A DNA stretch of 64,000 nucleotides from Ruegeria profundi (GTDB lineage: Bacteria; Pseudomonadota; Alphaproteobacteria; Rhodobacterales; Rhodobacteraceae). Below are positions 1-7,909 of the stretch, piece by piece. How positions within the stretch are numbered: the first letter of the stretch is position 1; each line of letters opens with the position of its first letter. The notes beneath the pieces were generated by a model. It was not told the DNA's origin. It made no database searches and saw nothing but the letters and a program-made list of their open reading frames with translations. The position numbers were made by a program, and so were the translations under genes. The stretch covers positions 124,001-188,000 of the forward strand of contig NZ_LQBP01000003.1 of the NCBI RefSeq assembly GCF_001507545.1, read 5' to 3'.

Positions 1-104
1 GGCTAGACAGGTTAGGCGCTTGGGCCGTACCGGGGCAAGAAACCACACACGTTTCAAGGCTGATTAGCTGTTTGTGCTTGCCGTAGTCTCTGTACTGCGC
101 CGTA

Positions 105-1202
105 TCAGTTGCCCTGGTTCCTGGCTTCTAACCTTTCCAGGTTCACAACAGTCGACAACATAAGGCGGTCATGGCTCCAATCCTCGGTCTGCTGCACTGA
201 TGCGGCCGCCAGCCCGAGGATAAGTGCAAAGAGAACCGTTTGTCCGAGCAACATGAACGGCAACTGGCGGTGCATCGATGGCGCATCACCCAGCGCAATC
301 ACACGTTGGCGCAGCACTTTTTTGGCTTTGCCTCCGGTCACCAGGGCAACATTCAAAACTCGCGGGCTGCCATGCACGACGGTACGGGCGCAATAGTCGA
401 GCAGACAGGCGGTATAATCTTGGGCATTGATACCCCTGCGGACCACAACCGACTGATCGCAGGCCAATTCGCGCAGCCGATCGAACTGGTACTTCAGCAA
501 AATATATGCAGGGTTCCAGAACAACAGCGGGCGAAGTATCTCAAACCCCAACTCCCACTCAACATCTCCGGCGCGAATATGTTCAAGCTCATGTGCGAGG
601 GCAAAGCGCAACTCTCGGGGTGAATCCAGCAGGTGCGAGGGCAGCACGACATGGCGCCGTCGCAGACCGCGCACCGCGAAGGGCACCGCGATACGGTCAG
701 ACAGTCGAATGTCAACCTTGGCAGAGCGGCGCCACAGGAAACTGGCCTTCACCGTTTCGCGGATCGACAGCCCATCACGAACGAGGCGAACGGCGTATAC
801 CACAGAGACCATTGCGAGCAGCGCAAGGACAATATCCAGGACCGGATGATCGCCGCTTAATAACAGCTCTACCCAGCGTTGGCGCGTGTTCAATAGCGTT
901 TCGAACTGTGTTGCGGGCATGGCAATGTCACCACGCAGATACGCTGCCACTGCGATATCACCAATGGCCACAGTACCTTTGGCCGGAGTGTGAGACGCCA
1001 GTGCAGATACACCCAGTGCCAGAAGAGGGCTGAGGCTCACGCAAAGGCACAACACCTTGAGCGTGCGCAGTTGCGCCACGAATCCGCGGCTGAGGGTAGT
1101 TTTGGAAAGAACGACCCGTGCGGCAAGCCAGATAAGCGCAGCCAGGCCAAGGATCAGGTTCCATTCCAGATATGCGTCGAGAACCGGTTTAACCGCTGTC
1201 AT
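105..1202 (-). CDS. BlaR1/MecR1-like M56 family metalloprotease, short form
   Basis: A membrane zinc protease of the M56 (BlaR1/MecR1) family, which normally cleaves or inactivates a BlaI-type repressor after sensing a signal. The 365-residue protein has hydrophobic segments near residues 13-32, 47-68 and 119-141 and a last one near 315-336. The zinc-protease motif HELEH is at residues 204-208 and a likely third ligand lies in ELACD near 246. Classical BlaR1 is about 580-600 residues with a C-terminal penicillin-binding sensor; here the protein ends just after the last membrane helix, so no beta-lactam sensor is present. The gene overlaps blaI by 14 bp, which supports a two-gene operon. The signal it senses is unknown. 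Confidence 0.85.
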   Translation of the reverse strand: MTAVKPVLDAYLEWNLILGLAALIWLAARVVLSKTTLSRGFVAQLRTLKVLCLCVSLSPLLALGVSALASHTPAKGTVAIGDIAVAAYLRGDIAMPATQFETLLNTRQRWVELLLSGDHPVLDIVLALLAMVSVVYAVRLVRDGLSIRETVKASFLWRRSAKVDIRLSDRIAVPFAVRGLRRRHVVLPSHLLDSPRELRFALAHELEHIRAGDVEWELGFEILRPLLFWNPAYILLKYQFDRLRELACDQSVVVRRGINAQDYTACLLDYCARTVVHGSPRVLNVALVTGGKAKKVLRQRVIALGDAPSMHRQLPFMLLGQTVLFALILGLAAASVQQTEDWSHDRLMLSTVVNLERLEARNQGN

Positions 1203-1602
1203 TTTGCAGTCTCCTCTCTACCAGTGCCCGAATTTCCTCTAGATCAGCTTCGCTTAGACCTACGTCGTCGACCAGCCTTGCAACCAACCTTGCCGGCGTG
1301 TCGTCAAACAGTGTCCGCGACAGGTTCTGCAACGACCGCGATTGATATCTGTCTTTTTCCAGAAGCGGCTTATAAATCAGCGTTTTTCCATCCTTGCGGC
1401 TTTCCACAAACCCTTTTTCATCAAGAATCCGCAGAATGGTTGCGCCGGAAGTATACGCCAGATTGCGTTCTGGTGGCAGGCGATCAAGCACGTCACGGAC
1501 CGAACCCTGACCAAGCGCCCAAAGTTCATTCATGAACTCAAGCTCCACTTCAGTCAGAAGGTTTGTCGTCTTTTTCTTACGCATCGGTCGTTCGTGTCGC
1601 AT
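1189..1602 (-). CDS. BlaI/MecI/CopY family transcriptional repressor
   Basis: A small winged-helix repressor of the BlaI/MecI/CopY family, expected to bind operator DNA as a dimer and to be removed by the neighbouring M56 protease. The protein is 137 residues or 131 if it starts at the second ATG (position 1584); neither start has a clear ribosome-binding site. The N-terminal part with LTEVELEFMNELWALG and the stretch TSGATILRILDEKGFVESRK match the family's winged helix. It is the first gene of a pair with the M56 protease. No beta-lactamase lies next to it, so its target genes are probably elsewhere or limited to its own operon. Confidence 0.88.
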   Translation of the reverse strand: MRHERPMRKKKTTNLLTEVELEFMNELWALGQGSVRDVLDRLPPERNLAYTSGATILRILDEKGFVESRKDGKTLIYKPLLEKDRYQSRSLQNLSRTLFDDTPARLVARLVDDVGLSEADLEEIRALVERRLQNDSG

Positions 1603-1650
1603 CCATTGTTATGCCTGACAGACAAGCATCCTTTCACTGTTTCGCAAAGC

Positions 1651-2055
1651 TCAAACTTTCCAGAAGACGAAGAATCCCCAGCCGATGGAAAGGAAAAGCG
1701 GTGCCCAGACTGGCTGCCCCACCAAACCAAGCCAGGCCAGGAAGATATAGGCGGACCCTAGAAGAGTGATGAACAGCCGATCGCCAAGCGTGGTCGTCAG
1801 GCCCAGCACGCCGCGACGCTCAATCCCGTCGCGGTACTTGAACCCTTCCAGTACGCCAATCAGGGCGATGGCGGAAAAGATACCAATGAACAGCGCCAGC
1901 GTTGCCGGGGTCCAGGCCATCCAGAAGTCGGGCCAAAGCGGATCGGTCCAAGAGAAACCTTTTTCCTCTTGCTGGCCGACATTGCCCCAACCGGCCTGCG
2001 CTTGGGCAAACGCAGCAGAGGGGAGGAAGGGGAGGGTGAGAAGAAGTTTACGCAT
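1651..2055 (-). CDS. glpU: GlpU-like small membrane protein (DUF2160)
   Basis: A 134-residue membrane protein of the DUF2160 type found as the accessory gene of GlpSTPQUV glycerol ABC transporters in rhizobia and roseobacters. The N-terminus looks like a signal peptide ending around AAFAQA, followed by hydrophobic segments near residues 50-72, 90-110 and 113-132. The ATG at 2055 lies 8 bp after the stop of glpQ; a longer reading frame upstream runs through glpQ and is not credible. It is the last gene of the operon. Its biochemical role is not known; the name rests on position and on similarity recalled from the family. Confidence 0.75.
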   Translation of the reverse strand: MRKLLLTLPFLPSAAFAQAQAGWGNVGQQEEKGFSWTDPLWPDFWMAWTPATLALFIGIFSAIALIGVLEGFKYRDGIERRGVLGLTTTLGDRLFITLLGSAYIFLAWLGLVGQPVWAPLFLSIGWGFFVFWKV

Positions 2056-2063
2056 ATCGAACC

Positions 2064-2861
2064 TCACACACGTCCCATCGCGAAACCACGCGCGATGTAG
2101 TTGCGGACAAACCAGATGACGATGGCGCCGGGGATAATGGTAAGTGTGCCGGCAGCGGCCAGAAGACCCAGCTCGTATCCCGCGCTGGAGGCGGTGCGGG
2201 TCATGACGGCGGCGATTGGTTTGGCCTCGACTGCTGTCAGGGTCTTGGCCAGCAACATCTCGACCCATGAGAACATGAAGCAGAAGAAGGCCGCGACGCC
2301 GACACCGGCTTTGATGTTGGGCAGGAAGATCGTCACGAAAAAGCGGGGGAAGGAGTAGCCATCGACATAGGCTGTCTCGTCCAGTTCCTTCGGGATGCCG
2401 CGCATGAAGCCTTCCAAAATCCAAACCGCTAGCGGCACGTTGAATAATGTATGCGCCAGTGCCACGGCCAGATAGGTATCGAAAAGGTGGATCGACGAGT
2501 AGAGTTGGAAGAAGGGCAACGCAAACACCGCCGCCGGAGCCATCCGGTTGGTCAGCAGCCAGAAGAACAGCTGCTTGTCACCAAGGAACCGATAGCGCGA
2601 GAACGCATAGGCCGCTGGCAGAGCAACACAGACTGAAAGCACCGTGTTGATCGTCACATAGATGATCGAGTTGATGTAGCCCCAGTACCACGTCGGATCG
2701 GTGAAGATGGTGATATAGTTCTCCAGCGTAAAGGTCTGAGGGAACAGGGAAAAGCCTGACAGGATCTCATTCGTGGTCTTGAAGGACATCGCCACCAGCC
2801 AATAGATCGGCAGCATAAGGAACGCGATATACAGGATCGGGATAAGGGACCGCTTCTTCAT
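2064..2861 (-). CDS. glpQ: Glycerol ABC transporter permease GlpQ
   Basis: An inner-membrane permease of the MalG-type carbohydrate ABC family, predicted to form the glycerol channel together with GlpP. The 265-residue protein has six hydrophobic segments and, near residues 165-185, the cytoplasmic EAA-type loop (ELDETAYVDGYSFPRFF) that contacts the ATPases. It starts with MKKRSLIPILYIAFLMLPIYW and its ATG overlaps the stop codon of glpP by 4 bp, so the two are translationally coupled. The substrate is inferred from the operon's resemblance to the rhizobial glycerol transporter, not from the permease alone. Confidence 0.88.
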   Translation of the reverse strand: MKKRSLIPILYIAFLMLPIYWLVAMSFKTTNEILSGFSLFPQTFTLENYITIFTDPTWYWGYINSIIYVTINTVLSVCVALPAAYAFSRYRFLGDKQLFFWLLTNRMAPAAVFALPFFQLYSSIHLFDTYLAVALAHTLFNVPLAVWILEGFMRGIPKELDETAYVDGYSFPRFFVTIFLPNIKAGVGVAAFFCFMFSWVEMLLAKTLTAVEAKPIAAVMTRTASSAGYELGLLAAAGTLTIIPGAIVIWFVRNYIARGFAMGRV

Positions 2862-3721
2862 TGCGCGTCATCCTTTGTCATCAGTGTGTAGAAGACCCAG
2901 CTAACCAGCAGCGTGATGGCGAAGTAGATCAGGCTCATCGCGGCCGCAGGACCAAGGTCGAACTGTCCCAGTGCGATCTTCACAAGGTCGATCGACAACA
3001 GGGTGGTTGAGTTGCCGGGGCCGCCGCCGGTCAGGACGAAAGGCTCGGTATAGATATTGAAACTGTCCATGAAGCGCAGCAGAACGGCGATGGTCAGCAC
3101 GGTCTTCATCTTGGGCAGTTGGATATAGCGAAACACCGACCATGGGCTTGCACCGTCGATTTTGGCCGCCTGATAGTACGCGTCGGGGATCGACACCAGG
3201 CCCGCATAGCACAGAAGAACAACCAGTGAGGTCCAGTGCCACACATCCATGACAATCACGGTGATCCAGGCCGAAAGGGGCTGCTGCGTCATGTCATAGT
3301 TGATACCCAGAACGTCATTCAGGAAGTATCCCATCAGGCCGATTTTGGGCAGGGTAAAGATGTTCCACATCGATCCGACTACGTTCCATGGGATCAGCAT
3401 CGGCAAGGCCATCAGCACAAGGCAAACTGGTACCCAGAATCCTTTGCGCGGCATGGACAGGGCCACGATGATGCCTAAGGGAACTTCGATCAGCAAGATC
3501 ATGAAAGTAAACAGGAATTGACGCCCCAAAGCGGCTTGGAACCGATCAGAGCGCAGGATTTGCTCAAACCATCCAAGCCCTTCCCAGAAGAACTGGTTAT
3601 TGCCAAAGGTTTCCTGAACCGAGTAGTTGACCACGGTCATCATCGGCACAAGTGCGTTGAACGCAACCAGTGCAAGGACCGGCAAGACAAAGAACCATGC
3701 TTTTTGGTTTTCCGTTCTCAT
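2858..3721 (-). CDS. glpP: Glycerol ABC transporter permease GlpP
   Basis: An inner-membrane permease of the MalF/UgpA type, 287 residues with about six membrane segments. The EAA loop is visible as DAYYQAAKIDGASPWSVFRY near residues 180-200. It would pair with GlpQ and dock on the GlpS/GlpT ATPases. Its start codon overlaps the stop of glpT by 4 bp and its own stop overlaps the start of glpQ by 4 bp, a tight arrangement that argues for equal expression of both permeases. Glycerol as substrate is inferred from operon type. Confidence 0.88.
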   Translation of the reverse strand: MRTENQKAWFFVLPVLALVAFNALVPMMTVVNYSVQETFGNNQFFWEGLGWFEQILRSDRFQAALGRQFLFTFMILLIEVPLGIIVALSMPRKGFWVPVCLVLMALPMLIPWNVVGSMWNIFTLPKIGLMGYFLNDVLGINYDMTQQPLSAWITVIVMDVWHWTSLVVLLCYAGLVSIPDAYYQAAKIDGASPWSVFRYIQLPKMKTVLTIAVLLRFMDSFNIYTEPFVLTGGGPGNSTTLLSIDLVKIALGQFDLGPAAAMSLIYFAITLLVSWVFYTLMTKDDAQ

Positions 3722-4794
3722 TGCGCCCGCTCCTCGGTTGCGATCCAGCCATCACGATAGACGCGGGATTGTTCAGGTTTGAATTGCAGGAAAACCTGCG
3801 AGCCGGGCTCAGGGACTGTGTGTTCTGTCACCGCCTTCAGAGCCGTGTTGCCAACCATCGCACTGACGACGTAGTGGCGGCCGATATCCGAAACTTTGGT
3901 CACATGCGCCGGAATGCCGGTGTCGCCGAAGCCCACATATTCTGGGCGAATACCCAGATCGGTGCGCCCACCATCGCCATGGGTCGGGCCTTCCAGCACG
4001 ACTTCATGCCCTTCGAACACCGCCCGGTCGCCTTTGGTTTCACAGGGCAGAACATTCATACCGGGCGAGCCGATGAAGTGGCCGACAAATGTGTGTTGGG
4101 GGCGCTCAAACAGCTCAACCGGGGTGCCGATCTGCACCACTTCGCCTTCCTGCATGACCACGACCTCATCCGCGAAGGTCAGCGCCTCGGTCTGGTCGTG
4201 GGTTACGTAGATCATCGTGGCTTTGACGCGCTGGTGCAGTTCTTTCAGCTTCGACCGCAGCTTCCATTTCAGATGCGGGTCGATCACCGTCAGCGGTTCA
4301 TCAAACATCACCGCATTCACATCGTCGCGGACCAGACCACGACCCATCGAGATCTTTTGCTTGTTGTCCGGGCTCAGACCCGAGGCGCGGGTGTTCAGCA
4401 TATCCGTGACGTCCAGCATCTCGGCAATCTCATCGACGCGGCGCTTGATTGTCGCCGGGTCAACGCCGCGGTTCTTTAGCGGGAAGGCCAAATTTTCACC
4501 CACGGTCATCGTGTCGTAGATCACCGGAAACTGGAACACCTGCGCGATGTTGCGCTGGTCGGGGGGCAGGGTGGTGACGTCGCGGTCATCGAACAGAATC
4601 TGACCCTCGGATGGTGTCAGCAAGCCTGAGATGATGTTCAAAAGCGTGGACTTGCCGCAACCGGACGGCCCAAGCAGCGCATACGCCCCGCCATCGCGCC
4701 AGGTCACGTCGATTTCCTTCAGCGCATAGTCCTCGGGGCCTTGCGGCGCGGGCATATAGCTGTGTCGTAGGTTTGAAAGCTTGATCTGTGCCAT
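3718..4794 (-). CDS. glpT: Glycerol ABC transporter ATPase GlpT, degenerate signature motif
   Basis: A cytoplasmic ABC ATPase of 358 residues, one of two different nucleotide-binding subunits of the glycerol transporter. Walker A is GPSGCGKST at residues 42-50, the Walker B end FDEP is near 164-167 and the switch histidine is in YVTHDQ at residue 199. The ABC signature, usually LSGGQ, reads LSPDNKQ at 140-146. A C-terminal regulatory domain of the MalK/TOBE type follows from about residue 240. The gene lies 1 bp after glpS. Because the partner GlpS has a normal signature but lacks the switch histidine, the pair should have one intact and one altered ATP site. Confidence 0.9.
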   Translation of the reverse strand: MAQIKLSNLRHSYMPAPQGPEDYALKEIDVTWRDGGAYALLGPSGCGKSTLLNIISGLLTPSEGQILFDDRDVTTLPPDQRNIAQVFQFPVIYDTMTVGENLAFPLKNRGVDPATIKRRVDEIAEMLDVTDMLNTRASGLSPDNKQKISMGRGLVRDDVNAVMFDEPLTVIDPHLKWKLRSKLKELHQRVKATMIYVTHDQTEALTFADEVVVMQEGEVVQIGTPVELFERPQHTFVGHFIGSPGMNVLPCETKGDRAVFEGHEVVLEGPTHGDGGRTDLGIRPEYVGFGDTGIPAHVTKVSDIGRHYVVSAMVGNTALKAVTEHTVPEPGSQVFLQFKPEQSRVYRDGWIATEERAQ

Positions 4795-4795
4795 G

Positions 4796-5845
4796 TCAGG
4801 CTACCCTTTGGCCGTCTTGGCCGAAATACCGGCAGTGGGCCGGGTTCATGTAGAAACTGTGATCCTCGCCAACCTCATAGGGATGGACACCGGCTGCCAG
4901 GGACACCCAATCATCCGCCCCGTGACGGAAATGCGCACTGGAGTCAGAGCCCGAAAGCTCGGTCACAAGCACCCGGCCTGTCAGTTCTACATCCGCGTCT
5001 GATGTCCGGTACGGCGTTACGCGGTGCGGGCGGACAGCAACCATGTATTCACCATCCTTCATGTCCGTGACAGTCCAGCCGCCACCACCGGCCAGTTGCG
5101 CCTGAGCACCAGACACGGTGATACGCGCAACATTGATCGGCGGGTCAGAGAAAACCCGTGCGGCGGCGATGTTTTCGGGGTTGCGATAGATATCTGCGGT
5201 GGGTCCGAATTGCGTGACGCGTCCGTCCTCCATCAGTGCAGTATAGCCGCCCAGCAATAGTGCCTCTTCGGGTTCCGAAGTAGCATAGACCACTACGGCA
5301 CCGCGCCCAGCGAACAGGTCGGGCAGTTGCTCACGCAGTTCCTCGCGCAGTTTATAGTCAAGGTTCGCCAGCGGTTCATCGAGGAACACCGCGCGGCTTT
5401 CTTTGGCGATGGCGCGGGCCAGCGCGGTACGTTGTTGCTGCCCGCCAGACAGTTCATGGGGGCGGCGGTGCAGCATCGGGCGAAGCTGCAGCAGATCGGC
5501 AGCTTCTTCGACGCGGCCTTCGATCTCGGATTTCGCCATGCCTGCCACGCGCAGGGGTGAGGCGATATTGTCAAAGACGGTCATGTGCGGATAGTTCACA
5601 AAAAACTGGTGCACGAGGCTGATCTGCCGCTTTTGCGTGTTCAGCCGCGTCACGTCCTGCCCATCCATCAAGACTTTGCCTTGGGCAATCGGGTCCAGCC
5701 CGGCCATCATCTTGATCAGAGAGGTCTTGCCCGACCCGGTGGCCCCAAGCAGCACATTAAAGTGACCAGTCTGCAAGGTCAGCGAAGTAGGTTTGATATG
5801 GATGACGTTACCGACCCGTTTGGTCGCGTCTTGAAGTTCGATCAT
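4796..5845 (-). CDS. glpS: Glycerol ABC transporter ATPase GlpS, switch histidine replaced
   Basis: A cytoplasmic ABC ATPase of 349 residues, partner of GlpT. Walker A is GATGSGKT at residues 34-41, the signature LSGGQQQ at 132-138 is canonical and Walker B ends in FLDEP near 154-158. At the position of the switch (H-loop) histidine the sequence reads YATSEPEEA, with serine 190 in place of histidine. A TOBE-like C-terminal domain follows. The ATG at 5845 is chosen because the protein then begins MIELQDATKRVG as an ABC domain should; an in-frame GTG at 5878 would add 11 unconserved-looking residues. The gene follows glpV across a spacer with a strong stem-loop. Confidence 0.9.
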   Translation of the reverse strand: MIELQDATKRVGNVIHIKPTSLTLQTGHFNVLLGATGSGKTSLIKMMAGLDPIAQGKVLMDGQDVTRLNTQKRQISLVHQFFVNYPHMTVFDNIASPLRVAGMAKSEIEGRVEEAADLLQLRPMLHRRPHELSGGQQQRTALARAIAKESRAVFLDEPLANLDYKLREELREQLPDLFAGRGAVVVYATSEPEEALLLGGYTALMEDGRVTQFGPTADIYRNPENIAAARVFSDPPINVARITVSGAQAQLAGGGGWTVTDMKDGEYMVAVRPHRVTPYRTSDADVELTGRVLVTELSGSDSSAHFRHGADDWVSLAAGVHPYEVGEDHSFYMNPAHCRYFGQDGQRVA

Positions 5846-5890
5846 GTCCGTGGGTTCCGGTCCTTCAGTGCGCCGCACTGGTATTGGGAT

Positions 5891-5913
5891 GGGGATGCCT
5901 GAACGGCATCCCC
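5891..5913 (-). promoter_or_regulatory. Perfect 9-bp stem-loop between glpV and glpS
   Basis: GGGGATGCC and GGCATCCCC form a perfect 9-bp inverted repeat around a 5-base loop, 13 bp after the glpV stop codon. There is no run of T after it on the minus strand. Such hairpins after binding-protein genes are known in other ABC operons to protect the upstream mRNA or to stop part of the transcription, giving more binding protein than transporter. That role here is inference. Confidence 0.65.
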
Positions 5914-5926
5914 GGTTCTCGTGGGT

Positions 5927-7666
5927 TTACTGGGCCTGCCAGCGCGCTACCAGTTCGTCATAGTTGACGGTCTGGCCCTGCGGCTTTTCGTTTTCCAGCT
6001 TGGCCTTAGGCGAACCCGGCTGTTCCAGCCAGAAGGTTGGATCCTGCGGTTCGTTCAGACGCGGGCCGCAGCCACCGTAGATGCCGGCGCTTTCGTCAGC
6101 GGCCTGCATCCGGGACATGGTGATGTCCATCTCTTCAGCCAGACGATCCATCGCCTCTTGCGGGGTGAAGGCGCCCGAGTTCACGTCACCGATCTGCTGC
6201 CACCAGATTTGGGCCAGCTTCGGATAGTCCGGCACGTTGATGCCGGTCGGCGACCATGCCACACGGTCGGGCGAGCGGTAGAACTCGACCAGGCCACCCA
6301 GCTTGGGTGCGCGTTCGGTGAACGACTCGTGGTTGACCGAGCTGTCGCGAATGAATGTCAGACCCACATGAGACTTCTTCACATCCACGGTCTTGGACGT
6401 CACGAACTGAGCATAGAGCCAAGCTGCCTGAGCACGATCCGCAGGGGTCGATTTCAGGAAGGTCCATGACCCCACGTCCTGATAGCCAACCTTCTGGCCT
6501 TCTTCCCAATAGGGGCCATGCGGGCTGGGCGCCATACGCCACAGCGGCGTGCCTTCGTCATCCACGGTGTTGTTGCCTTCGGACTTCGGCTTCACCATGT
6601 CGGCGGTAAACGCGGTGTACCAGAAGATCTGCTGGGCCACGTTGCCTTGGCTGAGCGCCGGTAGCGACTGGTAGAAGTCGTAAGAAGCCGCACCCGGAGG
6701 CGCATAGTTCCGCAGCCATTCATCCCACTTGCGGATCGCGTAGACCGCAGCTGGACCGTTTGCAGCACCACCGCGCGAGACGGACGCACCAACAGGGTTA
6801 CAGGTGCCCGCTTCCATGCGGATGCCCCATTCGTCAACCGGAACGCCGTTCGGTTCACCAACGTCACCGGCACCAGCCATCGACAGCCAGGCATCGGTCA
6901 TACGCCAGCCAAGGTCAGGCGCGCGCTTGCCGTAATCCATGTGACCGTAGATCGCGACACCGTCGATTTCCTTCACGTCGTTGGTGAAGAATTCGGCAAT
7001 GTCTTCGTAAGCGGACCAGTTGACCGGCACACCCAGATCATAGCCGTATTTCTCTTTGAACGCGGCTTTGTACTCTTCGTTGTCGAACCAGTCCTTGCGG
7101 AACCAATAGAGGTTCGCAAACTGCTGGTCAGGCAGCTGATACAGGTTGCCGTCCGGGCCGGTGGTGAACTGAATGCCCATGAAGTCATCCAGATCCAGCG
7201 TCGGCGAGGTTGATGCCGCCCATTCACCGCCCATCTGCTCGGTCAGGTTATACGCCAGTTGCAGGCGCGAGTGGGTGCCGATCAGGTCACTGTCGTTGAC
7301 GTAGCCGTCATACAGGTTCCGGCCGGTCTGCATCTGGGTTTGTACGGCCTGAACCACTTCGCCTTCGCCAAGAATCTGGTGGTTGACCTTAATGCCCGTG
7401 ATTTCCTCGAACGCCTTGGTCAGGACCTCGGATTCATACGAGTGGGTCGGGATGCCTTCGGACAGGACGTTGATTTCCATGCCGGCGTAGGGTTGTGCAG
7501 CTTCGATGAACCACTGCATCTCGGCCATCTGTTCGTCTTTCGACAAGGTCGATGGCTGGAATTCGTCGTCTATCCAACGTTGTGCTGCGGCTTCGTCGGC
7601 CCAAGCTGGACCGTGCCCCGCAATGACGGCTGCTGCCGCCACAGCGGAAAGTAGATGTCTCCGCAT
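5927..7666 (-). CDS. glpV: Glycerol-binding periplasmic protein GlpV
   Basis: The periplasmic solute-binding protein of the glycerol ABC transporter, 579 residues, long for an extracellular binding protein as is usual in this family. It begins with a signal peptide of about 23 residues (MRRHLLSAVAAAAVIAGHG, cleavage after AWA). The ATG at 7666 follows a GGGAGGAG ribosome-binding site; the frame extends further upstream but into the leader. It is the first gene of the operon glpV-S-T-P-Q-U. The known rhizobial operon places glpV last (S-T-P-Q-U-V), so the binding protein has changed place here. Glycerol specificity is inferred from this operon type. Confidence 0.88.
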   Translation of the reverse strand: MRRHLLSAVAAAAVIAGHGPAWADEAAAQRWIDDEFQPSTLSKDEQMAEMQWFIEAAQPYAGMEINVLSEGIPTHSYESEVLTKAFEEITGIKVNHQILGEGEVVQAVQTQMQTGRNLYDGYVNDSDLIGTHSRLQLAYNLTEQMGGEWAASTSPTLDLDDFMGIQFTTGPDGNLYQLPDQQFANLYWFRKDWFDNEEYKAAFKEKYGYDLGVPVNWSAYEDIAEFFTNDVKEIDGVAIYGHMDYGKRAPDLGWRMTDAWLSMAGAGDVGEPNGVPVDEWGIRMEAGTCNPVGASVSRGGAANGPAAVYAIRKWDEWLRNYAPPGAASYDFYQSLPALSQGNVAQQIFWYTAFTADMVKPKSEGNNTVDDEGTPLWRMAPSPHGPYWEEGQKVGYQDVGSWTFLKSTPADRAQAAWLYAQFVTSKTVDVKKSHVGLTFIRDSSVNHESFTERAPKLGGLVEFYRSPDRVAWSPTGINVPDYPKLAQIWWQQIGDVNSGAFTPQEAMDRLAEEMDITMSRMQAADESAGIYGGCGPRLNEPQDPTFWLEQPGSPKAKLENEKPQGQTVNYDELVARWQAQ

Positions 7667-7716
7667 CTGTCTCCTCCCAAAGGTTATGGCTTCCGGTCGA
7701 AACCGGATGCCGGACA

Positions 7717-7745
7717 GCATCAGCGATTTTCTGCGCAAGTGTCAA
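7717..7745 (-). promoter_or_regulatory. Candidate promoter of the glp operon
   Basis: On the minus strand a perfect TTGACA (7745-7740) is followed after 17 bases by TGATGC (7722-7717), about 50 bp upstream of the glpV start. The -35 box is ideal and the -10 box weak, as is common in alphaproteobacteria. A CCGGT/ACCGG hairpin lies in the leader that would follow. Confidence 0.4.
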
Positions 7746-7909
7746 ACTAAATTTTTAGTAAGTGCGAAATTCGCTGGTTTTGGCCCGCAGTTCCGTCCTC
7801 AGTTGCTAATTCGTGAATTCGTTGTAAGGTGCAAATAAGATTGCAAAAAGACCGCTGCCGCCCGCAGCGCGGAATAGTAAAAAAACATTTAGACGCATGA
7901 GGATAGACC

